From assembly GCA_029961685.1 (NCBI GenBank), contig JARWKL010000004.1:29579610-29643609 (forward strand): 64,000 bases of DNA. Reading direction: 5' to 3'. Positions 1-14,057 of the stretch are shown piece by piece; position 1 is the first letter of the stretch; the number at the start of each line of letters is the position of its first letter. The position numbers and the translations under genes were made by a program. This DNA comes from Aristolochia californica (taxonomy: Eukaryota; Streptophyta; Magnoliopsida; Piperales; Aristolochiaceae). The notes under the pieces are model-generated. The model was not told the origin of the DNA, ran no database searches, and saw only the letters and a list, made by a program, of their open reading frames with translations.

Positions 1-2034
1 TTTTATTTTTTATATATCAGGTTCTGCAATCGTCGGGAAAAGGGGGAGGCAAGGGATTTTTAACTGAGTCTGGATTCCTAATCCCAAATTTATTCCGGAA
101 AAAATATAGCCTATGACGCATGTTAAATCACTTTAAAATCATCTATGATCGTTAGGTCAACTTTTTGTAAATCGATAAAATAATGGATTGCTTGACTCGG
201 GTAAATATGCCACCGCACGTTCACTTGAGAATTTAATGTTATTCTCTTTAAAAGGTTTGGATCCATAGGTCATTTACATCTTTAACATGTTTGAAGTATG
301 CATATCCATTTTTTAAAACATGTGTAGAAAAATATCTTTCGTATAAAATTCCGAGCTATTGGGTTTGAACTAGTCGAATTTACTAAACTTGGATAACAAA
401 ACTTTTTTGTTCATTTGTGGTGTGTGAATAAATTTTATTTACTTAAATTTGTTTATTGAATTAAATTATTTCCATACATAAACTCTAAAAATATAATTTT
501 GTTGTGATCTATTTGCCTTTTATCTCTTTTTTTGTTTACGAGATGAAGGGAAAGTGAAAACTCAAGTTTTTCTTTAAGAAAAAAGTATATATCTAAAATT
601 GAAATGAACAATGCACAAATGTAGAGAGAGATAATTCCAACAAGTGTCTATAAGTTTTAGGGAATGTAAGCTCTTTATAGTTTTTTTATATCAGGTTCAG
701 CAATCGTCGGGAAAAGGGGGAAGCGGAGGACTTTTAACCGAGTGTTGACACCCAATCCATTAGTCATTCCTAACAAAAATATAGCCTGTTACGCATGATA
801 AATCACTTTACAATCATCTATGATCGTTAGGTCAGCTTTTTGTAAAAGGGCAATATAATGGTTTGTTTGACTCGGGTAAATATCCCATTGCATTTTCGCT
901 TGAGAATTTAATGTTATTCTCTTTAAAACATTTGGATCGATGGGTCATTTGCATCTTTAAAGTGTTTCAAGTATGCATATCCATTTTTTAAAACATGGGT
1001 AGAAAAATCTCTTTCTTAGAAGATTCCAAGCTATTAGGGTTGAACTAGTGAAATTTCCAAAACTTGGATAACAAAACTATTGTGTTCATTTTTGGTGTGT
1101 GAATAAATTTTCTTTAATTACATTTGTTATTGCATTAAATTATTTCCAATCATAAACTCTAAATTTTCATTTTGATGTGATCTAATTGCCGATTATCTGT
1201 TTTTTTGTTTACAAGATGGAGAGAAAGTGAAAACTCAAGTTTTGATTTAAAAAAAAAGTCTACATCTAAAATGAAAATGCACAATGCACAAATGTAGAGA
1301 AAGATAATTCCAAAAAGTTTCTTTAATTTTTAGGGGTTGGAAACTCTTTTTAGTTTTTAATTACAAGGTTTTGGAATCATCTAAAAAGGGGGAGGCGGCA
1401 GATTTTTAACTTAGTGTTGACTCCCAATCCATAAGTCATTCCTTAAAAAAATATAGCCCATTGCACATGATAAACCACTTTACAATCATCTATGATAGTT
1501 AGGTTAGCTTTTTGGAAATGGGCAAAATAATGGCTTGTTAGGCTCAGGTAAATATCCAACCGTATGTTCACTTGGGAATTTAAAGTTATTCTCTTTAAAT
1601 GATTTCGATCCATAGGTGATTTGTATCTTTAACATGTTTCAAGCATGCATATCCATTTTTTAAAACAAGTGTAGAAAAATATATTTCTTATAAAATTTCG
1701 AGCTATTAGGATTGAACTAGTAGAATTTCCCAAACTTGGTTAACAAAACTTTTGTGTTCATTTGTGGTGTGTGAATAAATTTTCTTTACTAACATTTGTT
1801 ATTGCTTTAAATTCTTTCCATACATGAACTCTAAAATTTTCATTTCGTTGTGATCTATTTGTCTTTTATCTCTTTTATTGTTTACGAGAATAAGGGAAAG
1901 TGACTCAAGTTTTGATTTAAAAAAAAAGTATACCTCTAAAATTGAAATGCACAGTGAAAAAATGTAGAGAGAGATAATTCCAAAGAGTGTATGTAATTTT
2001 TAGGGATTGTAAACTCTTTTTAGTTTTTATATAT

Positions 2035-2685
2035 CAGGTTCTCCAATAGTTGGTAAATGGGGGAGGCGATGGATTTTTAACTAAGTGTTGACCCCCAATC
2101 CATAAGTCATTCCTTACAAAACTACAGCCCGTTATGCATGATAAATCATATTACAATCATCTATGATCGATAGGTCAACTTTTTTTAAATTGGCAAAGTA
2201 ATGGCTTGTTTGACTCGGGTAAATATCCCACCACATGTTCACTTGTGAATTTAATGTTTTTCTCTTTAAAATGTTTGGATCCATACTTCATTTGCAACTT
2301 TAACATGTTTCAAGCATGCATGTCCATTTTAAAACATGTGTAGAAAAATCTCTTTGTTATAAAATTCCGATCTATTAGGGTTGAACTAATGGAATTACCC
2401 AAACTTGGATAACAAAACCTTTGTGTGCAATTGTGGTGTGTAAAAAAAATTTCTTTTCTTACATTTGTTTATTACTTTAAATTCTTTCCATACATAAACT
2501 CTAAAATTTTCATTTTGTTGTGACCTATTTGCCTTTTATATGGGAAAGTGAAAACTCAAGTTTTGATTTAAGAAAAAAGTATACATCTAAAATTGAAATG
2601 CACATTGAAAAAAAGTAGAGAGAGATAATTCCAAAATGTGTCTGTAATTTTTTGGGATTGTAAACTCTTTTTAGTTTTTATATAT
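2035..2685 (+). repeat. Shortened monomer (651 bp)
   Basis: The unit lacks about 23 bp near 2540. The usual pyrimidine tract and the following 'tttacgagatgaag' are missing, so 'gccttttata' runs directly into 'tgggaaagtg'. The flanking monomers keep this segment. Confidence 0.8.
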
Positions 2686-3327
2686 CAGGTTCTGCAATCG
2701 TCGGGAAAAGGGGGAGGCGGGGGAATTTTAACTGAGTGTTGACTCCCAATCCATAAGTCATTCCTTACAAAAATATTTCCCATTATGCATGATAAATCAT
2801 ATTACAATCATCTATGATCGTTAGGTCTGCTTTGAGTAAATGGGCAAAGTAATGGCTTGTTTGACTCGGGCAAATATCCCACCACACGTTCACATCAGAA
2901 TTTAATGTTATTCTCTTTAAAATATTTGGATCCATAAGTCATTTGCATCTTTAACATGTTTGAAGCAAGAATGTCCATTTTTATAAAATTCCGAGCTATT
3001 AGGGTTGAACAAGTGGAGTTTCCCAAACTTGGATAAAAAACTTTTGTGTTCATTTGTGGTTTGTGTTAAATTTTCTTTATTTACATTTGTTATTACTTTA
3101 AATTCTTTCTATACATAAACTCTAAAATTTTCATTTTGTTGTGATTTATTTTTCTTTTATCACTTTTTTTTTTTACGAGATGAAGGGAAAGTGAAAACTC
3201 TAGTTTTGGTTTATGAATAAAGTATATATCTAAAAAGGAAATACACAATGCACAAATGTAGAGAGAGATAATTCCAATTTTTTTTTTAATTGTTAGGGAT
3301 TGTAAAATCTTTTTAGTTTTTGTATAT
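2686..3327 (+). repeat. Shortened monomer (642 bp)
   Basis: About 30 bp are missing near 2980. The segment containing 'aaaacatgtgtagaaaaatc' is absent, so 'gtccattttt' joins 'ataaaattcc'. The run of Ts on both sides may have served as short homology at the join. Confidence 0.8.
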
Positions 3328-3983
3328 CAGGTTCTCAAATAGTCGGGAAAGGGGGAGGCGGGGGATTTTTAACTGAGTGTTGACTCTCAATCCATAAGTC
3401 ATTCCTAACAAAATTATTGCCTGTTACGCATGATAAATCACTTTACAATCATCTATGATCGTTGGGTCAGCTCTTTGAAAATGGGAAAAATAATGGCTTG
3501 TTTGACTCGGGTATATATCCCACTGCACGTTCACTTGAAAATTTAGGGTTTGGATCCATAGGTCATTTCCAACTTTAACATGTTTAGAGCATGCATATCC
3601 ATTTTTTAAAACATGTGTAGAAAACTCTTTGTCTTATAAAATTCCGAGCTATTAAGGTTGAACTAGTGGAATTTTCCAAACTTGGACAACAAAACTTTTG
3701 TGTTCATTTGTGGTGTGTGAATAAATTTTCTTTACTTACATTTGTTATTGCTTTAATTTCTTTCCATACATAAACTCTAAAATTTTAATTTTGTTGTGAT
3801 CTATTTGCCTTTTATCTCTTTGTTTGTTTACGAGATGAAGGGAAAGTTAAAACTCAAGTTTTGGTTTAAGAAAAAAGTACACAACTAAAATGGAAATTCA
3901 CAATGCACAAATGTAGAGAGAGTTATTTCCAAAACGTTTCTCTAATTTTTAAAGATTGTAAACTCTTTTTAGTTTTTATCTAT
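3328..3983 (+). repeat. Shortened monomer (656 bp)
   Basis: About 18 bp are missing near 3545. The segment 'aatgttattctctttaaa' is absent, so 'gaaaatttag' is followed at once by 'ggtttggatcc'. Confidence 0.8.
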
Positions 3984-4654
3984 CAGGTTGTGCAATTGTC
4001 GGGAAAATGGGGAGGCGGGGATTTGTAACTGAGTGTTGACTCAGAATCCATAAGTCATTCCATAAAAAATTATAGCCAGTTACACATGATAAATCAATTT
4101 AAAATCATCTATGATAGTTAGGGTAGCTTTTTGTGAAAGGGAAAAATAATGGCTTCTTTGATTCGGGTAAATAACCCACCACACGTTCACTTGAGAATTT
4201 AATGTTAATGTCTTTAAAAGTATGGATCCAAAGGTCATTTGCATCTTTAACATGTTTCAATCAAGCATATCCATTTGTTAAAACATGTGTAGAAAAATCA
4301 TTTCTTATAATATTTCGAGCTGTCAGGGTTGAACTAGCGGAATTTCCAAAACTTGGATAACAAAACTTTTGTGTTCATTTGAGGTGTGTGAATAAATTCT
4401 CTTTACTTACATTTTTTATTGCTTTAAATTCTTTCCATACATAAACTCTAAAATTTTCATTTCATTGTGATCTATTTGCCTTTTATCTCTTTTTTTGTTT
4501 ACGAGATGAAGGGAATGTGAAAACTCAAGTTTTGAATTAAGAAAAAAGTATACATCTAAAAATGAAATGCACAATGAAAAAATGAAGAGAGAGATAATTC
4601 CAAAAAGTGTTTGTAATTTTTATGGATTATAAACTCTTTTTAGTTTTTATATAT

Positions 4655-7600
4655 CAGGTTCTGCAATCGTAAGGAAAAGGGGGAGGCGTGGGTTTTTAAC
4701 TGAGTGTTGACTACTAATCCATCAGTCATTCCTTAGAAAAATATAGCCCGTTACACATGATCAATCACTTTACAATCATCTATGATCGTTAGGTTAGCTT
4801 TTTGTAAATAGGAAAAATAATGGCTTATTTGACTCGGGTAAATATCCCACCGCACGTTCACTAGAGAATTTAATGTTATTCTCTTTAAAAGGTTTGGATG
4901 CATAGGTCATTTGCATCTTTAACATGTTTCAAGCAATCACATCCATTTTTTAAAACATGCGTAGAAAAATCTCTTTCTCATAAAATTCCAAGCTATTAGG
5001 GTTAAACAAGTGGAATTTCCCAAACTTGGATAACAAAACTTTTGTGTTCATTTGGGGTGTGTGAATAAATTTTCTTTACTTACATTTGTTATTGCATTAA
5101 ATTATTTCCATACATAGCCTCTAAAATTTTCATTTCGTTGTGATCTATTTACTTTTTATCTCTTTTTTTGTTTTTGAGATGAAGGGAAAGTGAAAACTCA
5201 TGTTTTGATTTAAGAAAAAAGTATTCATCTAAAATAGAAATGCACAATGCAAAAATGAAGAAAGAGATAATTCCAAAAAGTGTTTGTAATTTTTACCCAT
5301 TGTAAAATCTTTTTAATTTTTATATATCAGGTTGTCCAATAATTGGGAAAAAGGGGAGGCGATGGATTTTTAACTAGAGTGCTGACTCCCAATCCATAAG
5401 TCATTCCTTACAAAAATATAGCTTGTTATGCATGATAAACCACTTTACAAACATCTAAGATCGTTAGGTAAACTTTTTTTAATGAGAAAAATAATTGCTT
5501 GTTTGACTCGGGTAAATGTCCCACCAATCTTTCATTTAAGAATTTAATGTTATTCTCTTTAAAAGGTTTGGATCCAAAGGCCATTTACATCTTTAACTAG
5601 TTTCAAGCATGCACATCCATTTTTTAAAACTTGTGTAGAAAAGTCTCTCTTAAAAAATTCCAAGCTATTAGGGTTGAACTAGTAGAATTTCCTAAACTTG
5701 GTTAACAAAACTTTTGTGTTCATTTGTGGAGTGTGAATATATTTTCTATACTTACATTTGTTTATTGCTTTAAATTCCTTCGATACATCAACCCTAAAAT
5801 TTTCATTTTGTTGTGATCTATTTGCCTTTTATCTCTTTTTTTGTTTACGAGATGAAGGGAATGTGAAAACTCAGGTTTTGAATTATGAAAAAAGTATACA
5901 CCTAAAAATGAAATGCACAATGCAAAAATGAAGAGAGAGATAATTCCAAAAAGTGTCTATAATTTTTGTGGATTATAAACTCTTTTTAGTTTTTATATAT
6001 CAGGTTCTGCAATCGTAAGGAAAAGGGGGAGGCGTGGGTTTTTAACCGAGTGTTTACTCCTAATCCATCAGTCATTCCATAGAAATATATAGCCCGTTAC
6101 ACATGATAAATCACTTTACAATCATCTATGATCGTTAGGTTAGCTTTTTCTAAATAGGAAAAATAATGGCTTATTTGACTCGTGTAAATATCCCACCGAA
6201 AGTTCACTTGAGAATTTAATGTTATTCTCTTTAAAAGGTTTGGATGCATAGGTCATTTGCATCTTTAACATGTTTCAAGCAATCACATCCATTTTTTAAA
6301 ACATGTGTAGAAAAATCTGTTTCTCATAAAATTCCAAGCTATTAGGGTTAAACAAGTGGAATTTCCCAAACTTGGATAACAAAACTTTTGTGTTCATTTG
6401 TGGTGTGTGAATAAATTTTCTTTACTTACAATTTTTATTGCATTAAATTATTTCCATACATAGCCTCTAAAATTTTCATTTCGTTGTGATCCATTTACTT
6501 TTTATCTCTTTTTTTGTTTATGAGATGAAGGGAAACTGAAAACTCAAGTTTTGATTAAAGAAAAAAGTATTCATCTAAAATTGAAATGCACAATGCAAAA
6601 ATGAAGAAAGAGATAATTCCAAAAAGTATTTGTAATTTTTAGCGATTGTAAACTCTTTTTAATTTTTATATATCAGGTTGTGCAATAATTAGGAAAAAGG
6701 GGAGGCGATGGGTTTTTAACTAGAGTGCTGACTCCCAATCCATAAGTCATTCCTTGCGAAAATATAGCTTGTTATGCATGATAAACCACTTTACAAACAT
6801 CTAAGATAGTTAGGTAAACTTTTTTTAATGAGAAAAATAATTGCTTGTTTGACTTGGGTAAATGTCCCACTAATCTTTCATTTAAGAATTTAATGTTATT
6901 CTCTTTAAAAGGTTTGGATCCAAAGGTCATTTACATCTTTAACTAGTTTCAAGCATGCACATCCATTTTTTAAAACATGTGTAGAAAAGTCTCTCTTATA
7001 AAATTCCAAGCTATTAGGGTTGAACTAGTAGAATTTCCTAAACTTGGTTAACAAAACTTTTTTGTTCATTTTTGGAGTGTGAATACATTTTCTATACTTA
7101 CATTTGTTTATTGCTTTAAATTCTTTCTATACATCAACTCTAAAATTTTCATTTTGTTGTGATCTATTTGCCTTTTATCTCTTTTTTTGTTTACGAGATG
7201 AAGGGAGTGTGAAAACTCAAGTTTTGAATTAAGAAAAAAGTATACATCTAAAAATGAAATCCACATTGCAAAAATGAAGAGAGAGATAATTCCAAAAAGC
7301 GTCTGTAATTTTTATGGATTATAAACTCTTTTTAGTTTTTATATATCAGGTTCTGCAATCGTAAGGAAAAGGGGGAGGCATGGGTTTTTAACTGAGTGTT
7401 GACTCCTAATCCTTCAGTCATTCCTTAGAAATATATAGCCCGTTACACATGATAAATCACTTTACAATCATCTATGATCGTTAGGTTAGCTTTTTCTAAA
7501 TAGGAAAAATAATGGCTTATTTGACTCGTGTAAATATCCCACCGAACGTTCACTTGAGAATTTAATGTTATTCTCTTTAAAAGGTTTGGATGCATAGGTC

Positions 7601-10600
7601 ATTTGCATCTTTAACATGTTTCAAGCAATCACATCCATTTTTAAAAAAATGTGTAGAAAAATCTCTTTCTTATAAAATTCCAAGCTATTAGGGTTAAACA
7701 AGTGGAATTTCCCTAACTTGGATAACAAAACTTTTGTGTTCATTTGTGGTGTGTGAATAAATTTTCTTTACTTACATTTGTTATTGCATTAAATTATTTC
7801 CCTACATAAACTCTAAAATTTTCATTTCGTTGTGATCTATTTACTTTTTATCTCTTTTTTTGTTTACGAGATGAAGGAAAAGTGAAAACACAAGTTTTGA
7901 TTTAAGAAAAAAGTATTCATCTAAAATTGAAATGCACAATGCAAAAATGAAGAAAGGGATAATTCCAAAAAGTGTTTGTAATTTTAGGAATTGTAAACTC
8001 TTTTTAATTTTTATATATTAGGTTGTGCAATAATTGGGAAAAAGGGGAGGCGAGGGATTTTTAACTAGAGTGCTGACTCCCAATCCATAAGTCATTCCTT
8101 ACAAAAATATAGCTTGTTATGCATGATAAACCACTTTACAAACATCTAAGATCGTTAGGTAAACTTTTTTTAATGAGAAAAATAATTGCTTGTTTGACTC
8201 GGGTAAATGTCCCACCAATCTTTCATTTAAGAATTTAATGTTATTCTCTTTAAAAGGTTTGGATCCAAAGGCCATTTACATCTTTAACTAGTTTCAAGCA
8301 TGCACATCCATTTTTTAAAACTTGTGTAGAAAAGTCTCTCTTAAAAAATTCCAAGCTATTAGGGTTGAACTAGTAGAATTTCCTAAACTTGGTTAACAAA
8401 ACTTTTGTGTTCATTTGTGGAGTGTGAATATATTTTCTATACTTACATTTGTTTATTGCTTTAAATTCCTTCGATACATCAACCCTAAAATTTTCATTTT
8501 GTTGTGATCTATTTGCCTTTTATCTCTTTTTTTGTTTACGAGATGAAGGGAATGTGAAAACTCAGGTTTTGAATTATGAAAAAAGTATACACCTAAAAAT
8601 GAAATGCACAATGCAAAAATGAAGAGAGAGATAATTCCAAAAAGTGTCTATAATTTTTGTGGATTATAAACTCTTTTTAGTTTTTATATATCAGGTTCTG
8701 CAATCGTAAGGAAAAGGGGGAGGCGTGGGTTTTTAACCGAGTGTTTACTCCTAATCCATCAGTCATTCCTTAGAAATATATAGCCCGTTACACATGATAA
8801 ATCACTTTACAATCATCTATGATCGTTAGGTTAGCTTTTTCTAAATAGGAAAAATAATGGCTTATTTGACTCGTGTAAATATCCCACCGAAAGTTCACTT
8901 GAGAATTTAATGTTATTCTCTTTAAAAGGTTTGGATGCATAGGTCATTTGCATCTTTAACATGTTTCAAGCAATCACATCCATTTTTAAAAAAATGTGTA
9001 GAAAAATCTCTTTCTTATAAAATTCCAAGCTATTAGGGTTAAACAAGTGGAATTTCCCTAACTTGGATAACAAAACTTTTGTGTTCATTTGTGGTGTGTG
9101 AATAAATTTTCTTTACTTACATTTGTTATTGCATTAAATTATTTCCCTACATAAACTCTAAAATTTTCATTTTGTTGTGATCTTTTTACTTTTTATCTCT
9201 TTTTTTGTTTACGAGATGAAGGAAAAGTGAAAACACAAGTTTTGATTTAAGAAAAAAGTATTCATCTAAAATTGAAATGCACAATGCAAAAATGAAGAAA
9301 GAGATAATTCCAAAAAGTGTTTGTAATTTTAGGGATTGTAAACTCTTTTTAATTTTTATATATTAGGTTGTGCAATAATTGGGAAAAAGGGGAGGCGAGG
9401 GATTTTTAACTAGAGTGCTGACTCCCAATCCATAAGTCATTCCTTACAAAAATATAGCTTGTTATGCATGATAAACCACTTTACAAACATCTAAGATCGT
9501 TAGGTAAACTTTTTTTAATGAGAAAAATAATTGCTTGTTTGACTCGGGTAAATGTCCCACCAATCTTTCATTTAAGAATTTAATGTTATTCTCTTTAAAA
9601 GGTTTGGATCCAAAGGCCATTTACATCTTTAACTAGTTTCAAGCATGCACATCCATTTTTTAAAACTTGTGTAGAAAAGTGTCTCTTAAAAAATTCCAAG
9701 CTATTAGGGTTGAACTAGTAGAATTTCCTAAACTTGGTTAACAAAACTTTTGTGTTCATTTGTGGAGTGTGAATATATTTTCTATACTTACATTTGTTTA
9801 TTGCTTTAAATTCCTTCGATACATCAACCCTAAAATTTTCATTTTGTTGTGATCTATTTGCCTTTTATCTCTTTTTTTGTTTACGAGATGAAGGGAATGT
9901 GAAAACTCAGGTTTTGAATTATGAAAAAAGTATACACCTAAAAATGAAATGCACAATGCAAAAATGAAGAGAGAGATAATTCCAAAAAGTGTCTATAATT
10001 TTTATGGATTATAAACTCTTTTTAGTTTTTATATATCAGGTTCTGCAATCGTAAGGAAAAGGGGGAGGCGTGGGTTTTTAACCGAGTGTTTACTCCTAAT
10101 CCATCAGTCATTCCTTAGAAATATATAGCCCGTTACACATGATAAATCACTTTAAAATCATCTATGATCGTTAGGTTAGCTTTTTGTAAATAGGAAAAAT
10201 AATGGCTTATTTCACTCTGGTAAATATCCCACCGCACGTTCACTTGAGAATTTAATGTTATTCTCTTCAAAAGGTTTGGATGCATAGGTCATTTGCGTCT
10301 TTAACATGTTTCAAGCAATCACATCCATTTTTTAAAACATGTGTAGAAAAATCTCTTTCTTATAAAATTCCAAGCTATTAGGGTTAAACAAGTGGAATTT
10401 CCCAAACTTGGATAACAAAACTTTTGTGTTATTTTGTGGTGTGTGAATAAATTTTCTTTACTTACATTTGTTATTGCATTAAATTATTTCCAGACATAAA
10501 CTCTAAAATTTTCATTTCGTTGTGATCTATTTACTTTTTATCTCTTTTTTTGTTCACGAGATGAAGGGAAATTGAAAACTCAAGTTTTGATTTAAGAAAA

Positions 10601-12727
10601 AAGTATTCATCTAAAATTGAAATGCACAATGCAAAAATGAAGAAAGAGATAATTCCAAAAAGTGTTTGTAATTTTTATGGATTGTAAACTCTTTTTAATT
10701 TTTATATATCAGGTTGTGCAATAATTGGGAAAAAGGGGAGGCGAGGGATTTTTAACTAGAGTGCTGATTCCCAATCCATAAGTCATTCCTTACAAAAATA
10801 TAGCTTGTTATGCCTGATAAACCACTTTACAATCATCTAAGATCGTTAGGTAAACTTTTTTTAATGAGAAAAATAATTGCTTAATTGACTCGGGTAAATG
10901 TCCCACCAATCTTTCATTTAACAATTTAATGTTATTCTCTTTAAAAGGTTTGGATCCAAAGGTCATTTACATCTTTAACTAGTTTCAAGCATGCACATCC
11001 ATTTTTTAAAACATGTGTAGAAAAGTCTCTGTTATAAAATTCCAAGCTATTAGGGTTGAACTAGTAGAATTTCCTAAACTTGGTTAACAAAACTTTTGTG
11101 TTCATTTGTGGAGTGTGAATAAATTTTCTATACTTACATTTGTTTATTGCTTTAAATTCTTTCTATACATCAACTCTAAAATTTTCATTTTTTTGTGATC
11201 TATTTGCCTTTTATCTCTTTTTTTGTTTACGAGATGAAGGGAATGTGAAAACACAGGTTTTGAATTAAGAAAAAAGTATACATCTAAAAATGAAATGCAC
11301 AATGCAAAAATGAAGAGAGTGATAATTCCAAAAAGTCTCTGTAATTTTTATGGATTATAAACTCTTTTTAGTTTTTATATATCAGGTTCTGCAATCGTAA
11401 GGAAAAGGGGGAGGCGTGGGTTTTTAACCGAGTGTTGACCCCTAATCCATTAGTCATTCCTTAGAAATATATAGCCCGTTACACATGATAAATCACTTTA
11501 AAATCATCTATGATCGTTAGGTTAGCTTTTTGTAAATATGAAAAATAATGGCTTATTTGACTCGGGTAAATATCCCACCTCACGTTCACTTGAGAATTTA
11601 ATGTTATTCTCTTTAAAAGGTTTGGATGCATAGGTCATTTGCATCTTTAACATGTTTCTAGCAATCTCATCCATTTTTTAAAACATGTGTAGAAAAATCT
11701 CTTTCTTATAAAATTCCAAGCTATTAGGGTTAAACAAGTGGAATTTCCCAAACTTGGATAACAAAACTTTTGTGTTCATTTGTGGTGTGTGAATAAATTT
11801 TCTTTACTTACATTTGTTATTGCATTAAATTATTTCCATACAAAAACTCTAAAATTTTCATTTCGTTGTGATCTATTTATTTTTTATCTCTTTTTTTGTT
11901 TACGAGATGAAGGGAAAGTGAAAACTCAAGTTTTGATTTAAGAAAAAAGTATTCATCTAAAATTGAAATGCACAATGCAAAAATGAAGAAAGAGATAATT
12001 CCAGAATGTGTTAGTAATTTTTAGGGATTGTAAACTCTTTTTAATTTTTATATATCAGGTTGTGCAATAATTGGGAAAAAGCGGAGGCGAGGGATTTTTA
12101 ACTAGAGTGCTGACGCCCAATCCATAAGTCATTCCTTACAAAAATATATCCTGGTATGCATGATAAATCACTATACAATCATCTAAGATCGTTAGGTAAA
12201 CTTTTTTTAATGAGAAAAATAATTGCTTGTTTGACTCGGGTAAATGTCCCACCAATCTTTCATTTAAGAATTTAATGTTATTCTCTTTAAAAGGTTTGGA
12301 TCCAAAGGTCATTTACATCTTTAACTAGTTTCAAGCATGCACATCCATTTTTTAAAACATGTGTAGAAAAGTCTCTCTTGTAAAATTCCAATCTATTAGG
12401 GTTGAACTAGTAGATTTTCCTAAACTTGGTTAACAAAACTTTTGTGTTCATTTGTGGAGTGTGAATAAATTTTCTATACTTACATTTGTTTATTGCTTTA
12501 AATTCTATCCATACATCAACTCTAAAATTTTCATTTTGTTGTGATCTATTTGCCTTTTATTTCTTTTTTTGTTTACGTGATGAAAGGAAAGAGAAAACTC
12601 AAGTTCTGTTTTAAGAAAAAGTAAACATCAAAAAATGAAATGCATAATGCCCAAATGTAGAGAGAGATGATTCCAAAAAGTGTCTCTAATTTTTATGGAT
12701 TGTAAACTCTTTTTCATTTTTATATAT
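4655..12727 (+). repeat. Dimeric higher-order repeat, six copies of ~1345 bp
   Basis: Two monomer types alternate. Type P starts at 4655, 6001, 7347, 8692, 10037 and 11383 and reads 'ctgcaatcgtaaggaaaagg' after its marker. Type Q starts at 5328, 6674, 8019, 9364, 10710 and 12056; it usually reads 'tgtgcaataattgg', with 'aactagagtgctgac' following. P-to-P and Q-to-Q spacings are all 1345-1346 bp. Type-specific variants persist through each unit, for example 'gggttaaacaagtgg' in P and 'cctaaacttggttaac' in Q. Copies in the middle of the block are almost identical over hundreds of bases, so this is among the most recently homogenised parts of the window. There are no genes. Confidence 0.95.
8019..10036 (+). 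repeat. Most homogeneous core of the dimer block
   Basis: The Q unit at 8019 matches the Q unit at 5328 (offset 2691) and the Q unit at 9364 (offset 1345) almost base for base. It shares private variants with both, such as 'ccaaaggccatttac', 'gaatatattttctatac' and 'gaaaactcaggttttg'. The Q unit between them at 6674 lacks these. The P unit at 8692 looks like the P unit at 6001 in its first part and like the P unit at 7347 in its second ('ccatttttaaaaaaatgtg', 'tttccctaacttgg'). This fits amplification by out-of-register exchange at both two- and four-monomer offsets. Confidence 0.8.
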
Positions 12728-14057
12728 CAGGTTCTACAATCGTCTGGAAAAGGTGGAGATGGGGGATTTTTAACTGAGTGTTGACTCCCAATCCATAAGT
12801 CATTCCTAACATAAATATAGCCCGTTACGCATGATAAATCACTTTACAATCATCTTTGATCGTTAGGTCAATTTTTTGTAACTGGGCAAAATAATTGCTT
12901 ATTTGACTTGGGTAAATATCCCACTGCATGTTCACTGGAGAATTTAATGTTATTCTCTTTAAAAGGTGTGGATCCATAGGTCATTTGCATCTTAAACATG
13001 TTTAAAGCAAGCATATCCATTTTTTAAAACATATGTAGAAAAATCTCTTTCTTATAAAATTCCGAGCTACTAAAGTTGAACTTGGGGAATTTCCCAAACT
13101 TGGATAAAAAAACTTTTGTGTTCATTTGTGGTGTGTGAATAAATTTTCTTTACTTACATTTTTTTATTGCTTTAAATTCTTTCCATACATAAACTCTAAA
13201 ATTTTCATTTTGTTGTGATCTATTTGCCTTTTATCTCTTTTTTTGTTTATGAGATGAAGGGAAGGTGAAAACTGATGTTTTTTTTTTAAGAAAAAAAGTA
13301 TACATCTAATATGGCAATGCGCAATGCAAAAATTTAGAGATAATTAATTCCAAAAAGTGTCTGTGATTTTTAGGAATTGTTAACTCATTTTTGTTTTTAT
13401 ATATCAGGTTTTGCTATCGTCAGGAAAAGGGGGAGGCAGAGGATTTTTACCTGAGTATTGACTTCTAATGCATAAGTCATTCCATAGAAAAATATAGCCC
13501 GTTATGCATGATAAATCACTTTACAATCATCTATGATCGTTAGGTCAGCTTTTTGTAAAAAGTCAAAATAATGGCTTATTTGACTCGGGTAAATATCCCA
13601 CCGCACGTTCACTTGAGAATTTAATGTTATTCTCTTAAAAAGGTTTGGATCCATAGGTCATTTGCATCTTTAAATTTTTTCAAGCAATCACATCCATTTT
13701 TTAAAACATGTGTAAAAAAATCTCCTTCTTATAAAATTCCGAGCTATTAGGGTTGACCTAGTGGAATTTCCCAAAATTGGATAAAAATATCTTGTGTTCA
13801 TTTGTGGTGTTCATTTGTTTATTGATTAAAATTCTTTCCATACATAAACTCCAAAATTTTCATTTTGTTGTGATCTATTTGCCTTTTGTCTCCTTTTTTG
13901 TTTACGAGATGAAGGGAAAGTGAAAACTGAAGTTTTGGTTTAAGAAAAAAGTTTACATATAAAATGGAAATGCACAATGCACAATTGTAGGGAGAGATAA
14001 TTCCAAAAAGTGTCTGTAATTTTTAGGGATTGTAAACTCTTTTTAGTTTTTATATAT

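Larger units (their letters stand above)
1..4654 (+). repeat. Divergent monomer block, left edge
   Basis: Bases 1-17 are the tail of a monomer cut by the window edge. Monomers start at 18, 692, 1365, 2035, 2686, 3328 and 3984. Full units are 670-674 bp, and three are shortened to 651, 642 and 656 bp by different short deletions. Neighbours differ at many positions and no higher-order period is evident, so this part looks less recently homogenised than the dimer block to its right. There is no gene in the block. Confidence 0.9.

Noticed and set aside
4655..12727. Possible long terminal repeats or a tandem transposon in the strongly repetitive 1345-bp block
   Set aside because: There is no coding region, primer-binding site, polypurine tract pattern or terminal CA/TG structure. 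Each 1345-bp unit is two satellite monomers of the same family as the flanks.
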